From assembly GCA_004356555.1 (NCBI GenBank), contig SMWY01000086.1, positions 1 through 28,160 on the forward strand: a stretch of DNA of 28,160 nt, read 5' to 3'. This document shows positions 8,264-16,934 of the stretch, one piece after another. The notes under the pieces were generated by a model. It searched no databases, was not told the DNA's origin, and saw only the letters and a list, made by a program, of their open reading frames with translations. Both the position numbers and the translations under genes were made by a program. The stretch comes from Candidatus Dadabacteria bacterium. GTDB taxonomy: Bacteria; Desulfobacterota_D; UBA1144; Nemesobacterales; UBA2774. Each line of letters starts with the position of its first letter. The stretch's first letter is position 1.

Positions 8264-8274
8264 GAGCTTATTGG

Positions 8275-8550
8275 ATGGATAAAAAGAGAGTACAGCTTAT
8301 TATTCACGGAAAGGTTCAGGGAGTATTTTTTAGAGCTTCTACTAAAGACAAGGCGAATGAACTAAGACTAAGTGGATTTGTTAGGAACAGAGAGGATGGA
8401 ACTGTAGAAGTGATTGCAGAAGGGGATGAGGATCAGCTTCAAAGACTAGTGGATTGGTGCTGTAAAGGGCCCGATCTTTCCCAGGTAAATGATGTTCAGT
8501 TAGATTGGCAGCCTTACATAGCACAGTTTGAAAAATTCACGATTAACTAA
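8275..8550 (+). CDS. acyP: Acylphosphatase
   Basis: This 91-aa cytoplasmic enzyme hydrolyses the carboxyl-phosphate bond of acylphosphates such as acetyl or carbamoyl phosphate. The family signature is clear: HGKVQGVFFRA with catalytic Arg20, and GFVRNREDGTVEV with catalytic Asn38. The length is exactly that of the family. It is the first gene of a plus-strand cluster. The hydrolase behind it starts 23 bases after its stop. There is no ribosome-binding site, but a good promoter lies directly upstream, so translation from a near-leaderless message is likely. Confidence 0.95.
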   Translation: MDKKRVQLIIHGKVQGVFFRASTKDKANELRLSGFVRNREDGTVEVIAEGDEDQLQRLVDWCCKGPDLSQVNDVQLDWQPYIAQFEKFTIN

Positions 8551-8573
8551 TTATAAGGGAGTTTACTAAAACT

Positions 8574-9218
8574 ATGATTCTTAAATGTATACCCGGAGGC
8601 ATTTTTCTAACGAATTGTTATATTATCGGGGATGAGGAGACAAATGAGGGAATATTGATCGATCCGGGCGAACAGATGGATGAGATTTTAGCTGAGATAA
8701 AGAAATCAGGATTGGACATAACCAAAATTGTAAATACTCATACACATATTGACCATGTTGCAGGTGTGCAACAAGCGAAAGAAGAGCTTGGAGTGAAATT
8801 TTATTTGCATCCGGAGGATGAGCCTGTATTGCAAATATTACCTGAAGCGGCAGCAAGATTTCCGCAGTTCGGCAATGTCAGGGTTCCTGAGATAGACGTC
8901 TATATCGAGGAAGGAGACGAGATTGATATAGGCGGATTAAAAGCAAAGGTCCTACATACACCAGGGCACACGTGGGGTAGTATCTGCCTTTTAATTGATG
9001 ATCATGTTATCTCTGGGGACACGCTTTTTGCAGGAAGCGTGGGCAGAGTAGATTTGACAGGCGGGACTTCAATGAGAGAGCTAGTCGGTTCTATAAAGTC
9101 AAAACTAATGTCACTTCCTGATTCCTATAATGTTTACCCCGGCCACGGGCCTTTTACAACTATAGGTATAGAGAGAAGGTCAAATCCCTTCATTACGGGT
9201 GATTTGGCTATTTTATAA
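8574..9218 (+). CDS. Metallo-beta-lactamase-fold hydrolase (glyoxalase II-like)
   Basis: This 214-aa MBL-fold protein resembles the small glyoxalase II/YcbL group that hydrolyses thioesters. The binuclear metal ligands are all visible: H56, H58, D60 and H61 in THTHIDH, H132 in TPGHTWG, D149 in SGDTLF and H191 in PGHGP. It lacks the roughly 40-residue C-terminal substrate domain of full glyoxalase II, so glutathione specificity is doubtful and the substrate is unknown. AAGGGAG about 15 bases upstream may serve as ribosome-binding site. It lies in one cluster with the acylphosphatase and the FtsB-like gene, which begins immediately after its stop. Confidence 0.93.
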   Translation: MILKCIPGGIFLTNCYIIGDEETNEGILIDPGEQMDEILAEIKKSGLDITKIVNTHTHIDHVAGVQQAKEELGVKFYLHPEDEPVLQILPEAAARFPQFGNVRVPEIDVYIEEGDEIDIGGLKAKVLHTPGHTWGSICLLIDDHVISGDTLFAGSVGRVDLTGGTSMRELVGSIKSKLMSLPDSYNVYPGHGPFTTIGIERRSNPFITGDLAIL

Positions 9219-9219
9219 C

Positions 9220-9489
9220 ATGGAAAGGACTATAATAAGGATTATTTTAGTAGTCGGAGTTGTTTCTCTTTTGGTATATCTTTTTGCCAAAGAAATTACC
9301 CATGTGTACGCTCTTCACCAAGAGAACGAAAAAGTAAAAGTGGAATCCCTAAAACTAGAGAAGGCAAATAGCGAATTAATCAAAAAAATAGAATTGATTG
9401 ATGCTGATCAAGCGTATAAGGAAAAAATCATAAGACAAGAATTAGGGATGATTAAAAAAGGTGAAAAAGTCTATAGATTTCAAGAGTAA
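9220..9489 (+). CDS. FtsB/DivIC-like septum formation initiator
   Basis: This 89-aa single-pass membrane protein of the FtsB/DivIC family is expected to link FtsL and FtsQ in the divisome. One hydrophobic segment (about residues 5-23) follows a short basic N-terminus, then a heptad-like coiled coil (about 30-60) and the typical IIRQELGMIKKGEKVY tail. I choose ATG 9220, two bases after the previous stop. An earlier in-frame ATG at 9199 would overlap the hydrolase gene by 20 bases and add an unlikely seven-residue hydrophobic lead. The downstream diguanylate cyclase overlaps its 3' end by 29 bases, so the two are probably translated together. Confidence 0.85.
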   Translation: MERTIIRIILVVGVVSLLVYLFAKEITHVYALHQENEKVKVESLKLEKANSELIKKIELIDADQAYKEKIIRQELGMIKKGEKVYRFQE

Positions 9490-11590
9490 AATTAAGCTCT
9501 CAAACTATGTCTCGGGCAAAATATTTATAGTCGTACTTTCAACCTTAGTATTAGCCCTTATATATAAGAATAGTTTTGAGAGTATCAATTTTTATTCTAT
9601 TTTGGCTGCATTTCTCTTAATATCTACAGTCGTATATAAGTCCGTAAATTACATAACCGGCGCTTCACGAAACTTATCAAGAATAGATGAAATAGAATTT
9701 GCACTCTTATTTGCCCTAGTATTTGAAATTTTACTAGAGATATTTGGAAATGAGTTGTTTCCCTTATCCTATGTTCTATTACCTTTGATAGTTCTTCTCT
9801 TTGGCTGGCCGGCGGGCGGGCTTTCTTTTGTTATAGTTTCGATCCTTCAAATAACTAAGTTCCAAGGTCCTTTACTTCCCTACCAAATCACGATACTCCT
9901 TCTTTCAACATTAATTTTGGGATTCTTGCTCAAAGGTAATAAGCTCGCACTAAGGTCAAACATCTTCCAAAAAGGTAGTGTAAAGAAAATTTTGCTTCAC
10001 AATTTAATCTCTGGAAATGCAGAGGATCAGAATGAATCTAGTAATGTGAAAGAACTGAGGGCAGATATAAAAAATGCGCTTGAGATTCTTAGCCAACTAG
10101 TTTCTAGTCACAGTATCTTGTTTTATATGAAAATGGATGACGGACTTTTTGTTATAGCGGATTCAATATCTAAAAGCAATGATTATATCGACAGGGGACA
10201 AAGAGTCAGTTTTCGGGGTGGATATCTAGGATGGGTGTTAAAGACAAAAACCCAGGTTTTAATAACAAGTATCAAAAATGTTAGAAAGAACCTTATATAT
10301 TATACTAAGGACATTCCAGTTAGATCACTTCTTGCCACTCCCTTACTCATGAAGGCTGAACAAAATGTTCCTGAGAGCAAACAGGATATAGTGGGAATAT
10401 TAATAGTCGATAGTATGGATCAAGATGTTTTTGGGGAGAAAGAAAAACTTATTATATCTCTAATATCAGATAGGATAGGCGAGATTATAGACAGATTCCA
10501 GTTGTCTGAAAAGGTTAAACTGAGCTCTCAGGAGCTTAATTCATTTTATGATTTCACACAAAAACTTAATTCCACAGACAGTGTAGATGCCGTGCTGGAT
10601 CACCTTGTAGATACGCTACAAAGAGTTTTAGAAGCGGATCTTGTGGGGATTTCGCTTTTTAATGAGGCAGACGGTATGAGTATTCTAAAGAGGGTCAATG
10701 AAGAGCATAAGTATCATCTGCAAGGGAAAGAGATCCCTCATTCAAACACCCTCATAGGACTAGTGCACGATGGTAAAAACTACTTTAATACAGAGGACCT
10801 GTCTGCAAGGACTAAATATAAAAGCATATTTGGAAAAGAGGTTGATTTCGCTTTGGGCGTAAAGAATATAAAATCGGTTTTAATCTATCCTCTTATTGAA
10901 AAGATTCCTGAGGAGCAAGATAGAGAAAGAAGTGTTCTTGGATCTGTAGTGATCGCCAGAAAGAACAAGCTGCCTTTTAATGAAGGAGAAATCAGTCTTA
11001 CAAAAATTGTTTGCGGTGAATCTGCTAAATTTATTACAACCTCTCTAAATTACATGAAAGCCAAAGAGCTCGCTGTGAAAGACGGGCTTACGGGATTATA
11101 TAATTATAGACATTTTCAAGAAATGCTTTCTTATACCATCGCTCATTCTGACAGATATGATGAGTGTTCATCACTAATCTTGATTGATGTAGATGATTTA
11201 AAATATGTTAATGATACTTATGGACACAGGGCTGGAGACAGTGTTTTGTCGTTTATAGGAACTGTACTCACCGAGTCACTTAGAAAAATTGATATATCAG
11301 CCAGATACGGGGGAGATGAATTTGCTGTAGTCCTGCCTAATACTAATAAAAGAGGTTCGTTAGCTGTTGCTGAAAAAATAAAAAATAATATTAAGAATAT
11401 GCCCTTTAAATTTAAGGGCGATGAGCTGAATGTTACACTGAGTATTGGTATTGCTACTTACCCGGAAAATGCTGCGGATAATGAAACCTTAATAGAAAAA
11501 GCTGACCGGGCTCTTTATGAGTCTAAAAATCAAGGCAAAAACAAAGTAAACCACTATGAAGATATATCTTTTGAAGAACTCGGAACTTAA
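9461..11590 (+). CDS. Membrane GAF-GAF-GGDEF diguanylate cyclase
   Basis: This 709-aa protein should make cyclic di-GMP from two GTP. Residues about 15-160 contain five or six hydrophobic segments. Two GAF-like sensory domains follow (about 195-345 and 365-525), then a GGDEF domain (about 530-700). The active-site motif is exact, GGDEF at 617-621. RKID at 608-611 lies five residues before it, the position of the inhibitory I-site (RxxD), so the enzyme is probably active and product-inhibited. No EAL or HD-GYP domain is attached. The start is GTG 9461, inside the ftsB-like gene (29-base overlap) with AGGG about 12 bases upstream. The overlap with a divisome gene suggests, but does not prove, a link to cell division. 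The GAF ligands are unknown. Confidence 0.92.
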   Translation: MKKSIDFKSKIKLSNYVSGKIFIVVLSTLVLALIYKNSFESINFYSILAAFLLISTVVYKSVNYITGASRNLSRIDEIEFALLFALVFEILLEIFGNELFPLSYVLLPLIVLLFGWPAGGLSFVIVSILQITKFQGPLLPYQITILLLSTLILGFLLKGNKLALRSNIFQKGSVKKILLHNLISGNAEDQNESSNVKELRADIKNALEILSQLVSSHSILFYMKMDDGLFVIADSISKSNDYIDRGQRVSFRGGYLGWVLKTKTQVLITSIKNVRKNLIYYTKDIPVRSLLATPLLMKAEQNVPESKQDIVGILIVDSMDQDVFGEKEKLIISLISDRIGEIIDRFQLSEKVKLSSQELNSFYDFTQKLNSTDSVDAVLDHLVDTLQRVLEADLVGISLFNEADGMSILKRVNEEHKYHLQGKEIPHSNTLIGLVHDGKNYFNTEDLSARTKYKSIFGKEVDFALGVKNIKSVLIYPLIEKIPEEQDRERSVLGSVVIARKNKLPFNEGEISLTKIVCGESAKFITTSLNYMKAKELAVKDGLTGLYNYRHFQEMLSYTIAHSDRYDECSSLILIDVDDLKYVNDTYGHRAGDSVLSFIGTVLTESLRKIDISARYGGDEFAVVLPNTNKRGSLAVAEKIKNNIKNMPFKFKGDELNVTLSIGIATYPENAADNETLIEKADRALYESKNQGKNKVNHYEDISFEELGT

Positions 11591-11673
11591 ACCAATAAAA
11601 AAACGTGGCAAGGTTCTCGACTACCTTTCTGTCAATATCATAGAAAACATTATCAATTAACCCGAGAATATAA

Positions 11674-12534
11674 ATGCCAAATAGGATAAAAACCGTGACT
11701 AATCCTAAAGAGTTCTTCTTTAGTGAAAATTCCTATCCAAACAAGAGTTTAGGACAGAATTTTATTAAAGATTTAAGAGTAATTGACCGCATTATTGAAT
11801 TGGCGGAATTATCATCAGAGGATGAAGTTCTTGAAATAGGACCAGGATTAGGGGCACTTACATTAGCATTAACTGATAATGCCGGCAAAGTAGTAGCTAT
11901 AGAAAAAGACAAGAAGCTTGTAAAGCATTTGAGCGAGTTATTTCGGGATTATCCGAATGTAAAATTGGTACATCAGGACGCCTTAAAAGCTGATTTCAGC
12001 AGCTTTTACTCTGGGAAAAAGATGAAGGCAATCTCAAACCTCCCGTACAGTGTATCATCTCCTATTTTGTTTAAATTGCTCCAAGCTCGTGAATATTTCT
12101 CATGCATGGTTCTAATGCTCCAACTTGAGGTTGGTGAGAGAATAACCGCATGTCCAGGGGGAAAAACATACGGGTCAATTTCTGTGCTTCTTCAAACTTT
12201 TATGGATATTACAACCGAGTTCCGTGTTCATCCTGCATCATTCTGGCCGAAACCCAAGGTCGATTCAATTGTCCTGAAACTGGTTCCGCTTAAAGTCCCT
12301 AGAGCAGCAGTTTCTGATGAGAAACTATATGAGAAAGTTGTAAGAGCTGCGTTTTCTTCTAGAAGAAAAATGATAGGAAATTCTCTTCAGTCTATTATGT
12401 CTAGAGATTCCGCGAGGGAATTGCTCGAGTTGTCGGGAATAGATAAAACAAGGCGGGCTGAAACTCTTACTATTGAGGAGTTTGGAGTATTAGTTGATAA
12501 AGTTTCATTAATTGAAAAGCAGTCTATGAGCTAA
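11674..12534 (+). CDS. rsmA: 16S rRNA dimethyladenosine transferase (KsgA)
   Basis: This 286-aa SAM-dependent methyltransferase dimethylates two adjacent adenosines in the 3'-terminal hairpin of 16S rRNA (A1518/A1519 in E. coli) during late 30S assembly. Visible motifs are NKSLGQNF at the N-terminus, the SAM loop EIGPGLG (54-60), acidic IEKD (77-80), the adenine-binding NLPY (122-125), and the C-terminal FWPKPKVDS and AFSSRRKM segments. The length is typical. It lies 83 bases after the diguanylate cyclase gene on the same strand. Only a weak GAG lies upstream of the ATG. Confidence 0.97.
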   Translation: MPNRIKTVTNPKEFFFSENSYPNKSLGQNFIKDLRVIDRIIELAELSSEDEVLEIGPGLGALTLALTDNAGKVVAIEKDKKLVKHLSELFRDYPNVKLVHQDALKADFSSFYSGKKMKAISNLPYSVSSPILFKLLQAREYFSCMVLMLQLEVGERITACPGGKTYGSISVLLQTFMDITTEFRVHPASFWPKPKVDSIVLKLVPLKVPRAAVSDEKLYEKVVRAAFSSRRKMIGNSLQSIMSRDSARELLELSGIDKTRRAETLTIEEFGVLVDKVSLIEKQSMS

Positions 12535-12582
12535 AAGCGATATTAGTAACTTATGGAATTTTTGTGAAAGCAATTAGTTAGT

Positions 12583-13077
12583 CTACTTAGAAGATACAAT
12601 TAATAGCGGGGTTTCCGCTTCAACAGAGTCACCTTCATTTACTAACACATCGGTTACATTTCCTTCAATTGGGGATTTAAGTTCGCTTTCCATTTTCATG
12701 GCTTCAAGAACTATTACGCCTTCGTCAACTTCGACCTCATCTCCCACCTCTTTGAGTATTTTAACTATACGGCTTGGCATCGGTGATCTTATTTCCTGTA
12801 CCCCTGATAATTCCTGGGGAGATTTCCGCTGATCCCTCTCTGAAATTGCTTCTACCTCATATAAGTCTCCATCCATGAAAACCTGTAAATTTTTGCCGTT
12901 TCTTGATACTCCAATCGTAAGGGACTTGTTTTCGAGAATGATAGAGTACAAATTATCGTCGATTTTTTGAAACTCGACTGGAATATCTTTTCCATCAATC
13001 TGAATTACGGTTTGATCCTTTTCTTTCTCGATATCAATTTTATAGACTTGGTCTTTGATCTTAAATATATATGTCAT
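12583..13077 (-). CDS. Biotin carboxyl carrier protein of an acyl-CoA carboxylase
   Basis: This 164-aa protein carries the biotin that shuttles carboxyl groups between the carboxylase and transferase subunits. The biotinylated lysine is Lys128 in EAMKMES, within a C-terminal biotinyl/lipoyl domain (about 95-164) preceded by the usual RSPMPSRI strand. The N-terminal 80 residues are beta-strand-rich and resemble the linker (BT) region of propionyl-CoA carboxylase alpha subunits. This gene and the preceding biotin carboxylase together therefore look like a PccA split in two. Its ATG overlaps the biotin carboxylase stop in an ATGA, which implies translational coupling. It is the last gene of the operon. 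Confidence 0.93.
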   Translation of the reverse strand: MTYIFKIKDQVYKIDIEKEKDQTVIQIDGKDIPVEFQKIDDNLYSIILENKSLTIGVSRNGKNLQVFMDGDLYEVEAISERDQRKSPQELSGVQEIRSPMPSRIVKILKEVGDEVEVDEGVIVLEAMKMESELKSPIEGNVTDVLVNEGDSVEAETPLLIVSSK

Positions 13078-14567
13078 ATTAATGAACCCCCGGAAAGGGC
13101 AGCTTTCCTTCCTAGGAGCTTCCAGTTTGACTGAGGCTGTTTATCGGAATCCACTGTTTCTTCAATATCATCAACAGCAAGCGCTGCTGCGATTAGAGCA
13201 GGTTCAAGGTCAACTGTTCCAGGAGTCAGTAGTTCAGGGTGGCGCTCTATAAACCCTGTATCGATCTTGCCTTGTCTGAATTCCTCATCATTCATTAATC
13301 GTATTAAGAATCCTATATTTGTTTTTACTCCAAGAACTACATATTCCCTGAGAGCGGATGCCATTTTATCAATTGCGGCCTCTCTGTTGTCTGCCCATAC
13401 TACGAGTTTTGATAACATAGGATCATAAAAAGAAGTTATCTCACATCCGCTGTAAATCGATGAGTCATCCCTAATTCCGGGACCGCTGGGAGCTTTAACA
13501 TATATAAGCAGCCCAGGGGAAGGCATAAAGTTGGTTTCAGGGTCTTCAGCATAAACTCTGCATTCAAGTGCCCAGCCTTTCATTTCGATTTCTTTTTGCT
13601 TGAAAGGTAGTTCCTCTCCGGCAGCGATGCGTATCATCCATTTTACTATATCTAAACCGGTAATCATTTCGGTCACAGGGTGCTCTACCTGGACACGGGT
13701 GTTCATCTCAAGAAAATAGAAATTTCCCCTCTGGTCCATAATAAACTCAACAGTACCTGCACCACTGTAATTGACCGCTTTTGCAATCCTGACGGCTACT
13801 TCGCCCATTTTCTTTCTAATTTTGGCACTTATTGCAGAGGAAGGGGCCTCTTCTACAACTTTTTGATGTCTTCTCTGTATGGAACACTCGCGTTCAAATA
13901 AATGTATTGTGTTACCATGGGTATCCGCTATTATTTGTATTTCAACATGCCTTGGCTGTTCAACAAATCTTTCCACAAATACCGAATCATCACCAAAAGA
14001 AGAACGGGCTTCACTCCTGGCCATACGAAGTGAGCTTTCAAACTTGTCTTTGTCTCTAACCAGCCTCATACCCTTACCGCCTCCACCGGCAGAGGCTTTT
14101 ATCATTACCGGGTAGCCGATTTTATCAGCAACAACTGAAGCTTCAACATCAGTAACTGCCCCGTCTGATCCCGGAACGAGCGGTACTTTTTCTTCCTGTG
14201 CAATTTTTCTGGCTGTAATCTTGTCGCCCATCAGTCGTATGGCTTCCGCGGAGGGGCCGATAAAAACTATCCCCTCTTTCTCACACCTTTTTGCAAACTC
14301 TTCGTTCTCAGAAAGAAAACCAAAACCCGGGTGTATGGCTTGAGCGCCTGATTTTTTTGCAACTTCAATTATTTTATCTATAACCAGATAACTCTCACTG
14401 GGAGCAGAGCCCCCTATATGATACGCTTCATCAGCTAGAGCCACATGTAGCGAACGACGATCAGCGTCTGAATAAACAGCAACTGTAGTAGCACCTAATT
14501 CCTTACAGGCTCTGATTATCCTTACCGCTATCTCCCCTCTGTTTGCTATTAATATTTTATTGAACAT
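13074..14567 (-). CDS. accC: Biotin carboxylase subunit of an acyl-CoA carboxylase
   Basis: This 497-aa ATP-grasp enzyme carboxylates the carrier biotin using bicarbonate and ATP. Motifs in order are KILIANRGEIA at the N-terminus, the ATP-binding glycine loop GGGGKG (161-166), ERECSIQRRHQK (225-236) and the carboxylase signature EMNTRVQVEHP (287-297). It is about 50 residues longer than stand-alone AccC, as are carboxylases of the propionyl-CoA/methylcrotonyl-CoA type. The start has an AAAGGGAA ribosome-binding site. The gene lies 18 bases after the carboxyltransferase gene and overlaps the carrier gene by four bases. accC is used here in the generic sense; it may equally be the N-terminal half of a split pccA. 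Confidence 0.92.
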   Translation of the reverse strand: MFNKILIANRGEIAVRIIRACKELGATTVAVYSDADRRSLHVALADEAYHIGGSAPSESYLVIDKIIEVAKKSGAQAIHPGFGFLSENEEFAKRCEKEGIVFIGPSAEAIRLMGDKITARKIAQEEKVPLVPGSDGAVTDVEASVVADKIGYPVMIKASAGGGGKGMRLVRDKDKFESSLRMARSEARSSFGDDSVFVERFVEQPRHVEIQIIADTHGNTIHLFERECSIQRRHQKVVEEAPSSAISAKIRKKMGEVAVRIAKAVNYSGAGTVEFIMDQRGNFYFLEMNTRVQVEHPVTEMITGLDIVKWMIRIAAGEELPFKQKEIEMKGWALECRVYAEDPETNFMPSPGLLIYVKAPSGPGIRDDSSIYSGCEITSFYDPMLSKLVVWADNREAAIDKMASALREYVVLGVKTNIGFLIRLMNDEEFRQGKIDTGFIERHPELLTPGTVDLEPALIAAALAVDDIEETVDSDKQPQSNWKLLGRKAALSGGSLI

Positions 14568-14585
14568 TCAGTATTCCCTTTGTTG

Positions 14586-16130
14586 TTAAAGTGGGATGTT
14601 CCCATGTTTTTTCGGAGGATTTGTTTGTCTTTTTCCGTCAAGCATTTCAAACGCCGCAATTACTCGAGGCCTCGTATCTTCTGGTCTGATAACTTCATCT
14701 ACAAAACCCAGTTCGGCAGCTTTATAAGGATTAGCGAAATTTTCCTTGTACTCTTCTATTAGCTTAGCCCTTTCAGCTTCAGGGTCTTCGGCCTGTGCGA
14801 TTTGACCTCGTGAAATAATATTTACAGCACCGTCTGAGCCCATAACCGCAATCTCAGCTGTTGGATAAGCCAATGTCATATCCCCTCTTATATGTCTTGA
14901 GGACATAACATCATAGGCACCACCGTAAGCTTTTCTTGTGATAACAGTAACTCTGGGAACTGTTGCTTCACTGTAAGCATATAGCAGTTTGGCACCATGT
15001 TTAATGATTCCTCCCCATTCTTGCGAAGTTCCGGGCAGGAACCCCGGGACATCTTCAAAAGTTAAAATAGGAATATTAAAGCAGTCACAAAATCTTACAA
15101 ACCTGCCGCCTTTTATAGAGGAATCGATATCAAGACAACCCGCAAGCACATTAGGTTGATTTCCGACAATTCCCACAACCCGACCGGCCAATCTGGTAAA
15201 GCCGATAATTATATTTTTTGCATAATGTTCTTGCACTTCGAAGAAGTAGCCTTCATCTACAACAGAGGTCACTACATCTTTCATATCGTAGGGCTTATTG
15301 GGGTTTTCAGGCACAATAGTTCTAAGTCCCATATCACGGCGATCCGAAGGATCTTCTGTTTTAATCCTTGGCGGATCTTCCATATTGTTTGACGGGAGGA
15401 AACTTAAAAGCTCTTTTATTAGTAGTATAGAATCTTTATCATCTTCAGCTGCAAAGTGAGCTACTCCGCTTCTGGAGTTATGAACCATGGCCCCGCCCAA
15501 ATCCTCAGAGTTTACCTCTTCGTGAGTTACAGCTTTTATTACATCAGGACCTGTTATAAACATATAACTTGTTTCTTTAACCATAATAGTGAAGTCAGTG
15601 ATCGCGGGAGAGTATACGGCCCCACCTGCACAAGGGCCCATAATAGCCGAGATTTGAGGTACTACGCCTGAAGCAAGAACGTTCCTGCAGAAGATTTCGG
15701 CGTATCCGGCCAGACTTTCTACTCCTTCCTGAATCCTGGCACCTCCGGAGTCGCTAAGTCCAATAACAGGGGCTCCAACCTGCATAGCAAGATCCATGAT
15801 CTTGCATATCTTTCTGCCATGCTCCATTCCGAGTGAGCCGCCGAATACTGTAAAATCCTGGGCATAAACAAATACCTGACGACCTTCAACTTTTCCGTAC
15901 CCGGTTACTACACCATCGCCAAGGAATTTTTTATCTCCCATTCCAAAGTCTTTGCATTTATGTACAACGAATTTGTCCAATTCTACAAAGGTGTTTTTAT
16001 CTATAAGGAGTTCGATTCTTTCTCTAGCTGTGAGTTTGCCGCTGTCATGCTGTTTCTTAATACGGGCTTCCCCGCCTCCTGACTCGGCATCTTTTTCTTT
16101 TTGTTCAAGTATTGCGATTTTTTCCTTCAT
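14586..16130 (-). CDS. pccB: Acyl-CoA carboxylase carboxyltransferase, propionyl-CoA type
   Basis: This 514-aa protein is a decarboxylase/carboxylase beta subunit with tandem crotonase-like halves. It transfers the carboxyl group from biotin to an acyl-CoA, most likely propionyl-CoA, giving methylmalonyl-CoA. The first half carries SDSGGARIQEG and the oxyanion segment GPCAGGAVYSPA; the second carries EDVPGFLPG and RKAYGGAYDVMSSRH. The acidic residue in GGAYDVM fits propionyl-CoA-preferring enzymes, but specificity cannot be fixed by eye. Methylmalonyl-CoA decarboxylase alpha is the main alternative, made less likely by the adjacent biotin carboxylase and the absence of membrane decarboxylase subunits. 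AAAGGAG precedes the ATG. It is the first gene of the three-gene operon. Confidence 0.92.
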   Translation of the reverse strand: MKEKIAILEQKEKDAESGGGEARIKKQHDSGKLTARERIELLIDKNTFVELDKFVVHKCKDFGMGDKKFLGDGVVTGYGKVEGRQVFVYAQDFTVFGGSLGMEHGRKICKIMDLAMQVGAPVIGLSDSGGARIQEGVESLAGYAEIFCRNVLASGVVPQISAIMGPCAGGAVYSPAITDFTIMVKETSYMFITGPDVIKAVTHEEVNSEDLGGAMVHNSRSGVAHFAAEDDKDSILLIKELLSFLPSNNMEDPPRIKTEDPSDRRDMGLRTIVPENPNKPYDMKDVVTSVVDEGYFFEVQEHYAKNIIIGFTRLAGRVVGIVGNQPNVLAGCLDIDSSIKGGRFVRFCDCFNIPILTFEDVPGFLPGTSQEWGGIIKHGAKLLYAYSEATVPRVTVITRKAYGGAYDVMSSRHIRGDMTLAYPTAEIAVMGSDGAVNIISRGQIAQAEDPEAERAKLIEEYKENFANPYKAAELGFVDEVIRPEDTRPRVIAAFEMLDGKRQTNPPKKHGNIPL

Positions 16131-16164
16131 TATATGCTCCTTTGAAGGTTGTTAAGGATGCAAA

Positions 16165-16193
16165 AATCTACTCTGAAAAACTATGGTTGGCAA
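16165..16193 (-). promoter_or_regulatory. Promoter of the acyl-CoA carboxylase operon
   Basis: On the minus strand, TTGCCA (16188-16193) and TAGATT (16165-16170) are separated by 17 bases. The pccB ATG at 16130 follows after a leader of about 25 bases that contains the AAAGGAG ribosome-binding site. coaE ends 71 bases upstream of the -35 box, so the operon probably has its own promoter. Confidence 0.5.
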
Positions 16194-16263
16194 GTCTAAG
16201 GTGTTGAAATCATTTTTATTGTTAGAGGAAGCACAACGTGTCTTTTCTTTACTAATTCAACTT

Positions 16264-16863
16264 CTAAAGAGTCCTTATTTCATGCCAAAGTTTTTTCACT
16301 TGATTCTCCGTTTCGCTAGTTGTTCCTGAGTTATCAATTATGTAATCTGCGTGTTTAGCTTTTTCTGAAGTTGGCATCTGTGAATTTATCCGGGATAGAG
16401 CTTCTTCTTTGGAAAATCCGTTTCTTTCCGTTAGCCTTTTTATCTGAGATTCTTCGTCTGAAATAACTACTATTAGCTTCTCTATTAAGTCCTTAAGTCC
16501 CCCCTTCTCCACAATAAGCGCAGCCTCAATAATAACTACTTCTACAATCTCGTTTTTATATTTTTCAACTTTATCTCTCGCATTCTGTATGATCTTAGGG
16601 TGGGTTATATCATTTAAAATTTTTCTTTTCTCATAGTCGTTGAATATTATCTCACCAAGCTTCTTTCTATTAATTGTGCTGTCTGGATTTAGAATATTTT
16701 GTCCAAATGTATCTACTATTTTTTTCCATGCAGTTTCATTCGGCTCTACAATTTTTCTTGCTATGTCGTCGACATCAATGACTTTGGCGCCAAGGTCCTC
16801 AAACATCGATGCCACCACACTTTTTCCGGAAGCTATATTCCCTGTGAGTCCTATTACCTTCAT
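16264..16863 (-). CDS. coaE: Dephospho-CoA kinase
   Basis: This 199-aa P-loop kinase phosphorylates the ribose 3'-hydroxyl of dephospho-CoA, the last step of CoA synthesis. The N-terminal Walker A loop is GNIASGKS (8-15), followed by DVDDIAR (substrate-binding aspartates) and the family segments PKI and AALIVEKGG. The length is standard. It stands between the CoA-thioester carboxylase operon and a 3-hydroxyacyl-CoA dehydrogenase, a fitting but common neighbourhood. The start codon lies six bases after a -10 box and lacks a ribosome-binding site. Confidence 0.95.
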   Translation of the reverse strand: MKVIGLTGNIASGKSVVASMFEDLGAKVIDVDDIARKIVEPNETAWKKIVDTFGQNILNPDSTINRKKLGEIIFNDYEKRKILNDITHPKIIQNARDKVEKYKNEIVEVVIIEAALIVEKGGLKDLIEKLIVVISDEESQIKRLTERNGFSKEEALSRINSQMPTSEKAKHADYIIDNSGTTSETENQVKKLWHEIRTL

Positions 16864-16869
16864 TTGGGT

Positions 16870-16898
16870 ATTGTAATTCTGAAAACGCGGGGTTTCAA
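16870..16898 (-). promoter_or_regulatory. coaE promoter, predicted leaderless
   Basis: On the minus strand, TTGAAA (16893-16898) and TACAAT (16870-16875) are separated by exactly 17 bases. Six bases then lead to the coaE ATG at 16863, so the mRNA should begin at the start codon. Confidence 0.6.
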
Positions 16899-16934
16899 AT
16901 ATTTATCTTTCCTGTATAGAATAAACTCACAGTT

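Larger units (their letters stand above)
8018..8274. other. Divergent intergenic region between thrC and the acylphosphatase gene
   Basis: These 257 bases hold the two outward promoters and otherwise no recognisable gene. CTGTCAA-type sequences occur at 8048-8054 and 8202-8208, with the reverse complement at 8235-8241. Two of the three coincide with the -35 boxes. An inverted repeat TTTGATA (8098-8104) / TATCAAA (8132-8138) flanks a strong ribosome-binding-like GGGAGGTGA (8114-8122), but the frames behind it stay open for no more than 23 codons. I see no coding potential there. Confidence 0.4.
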
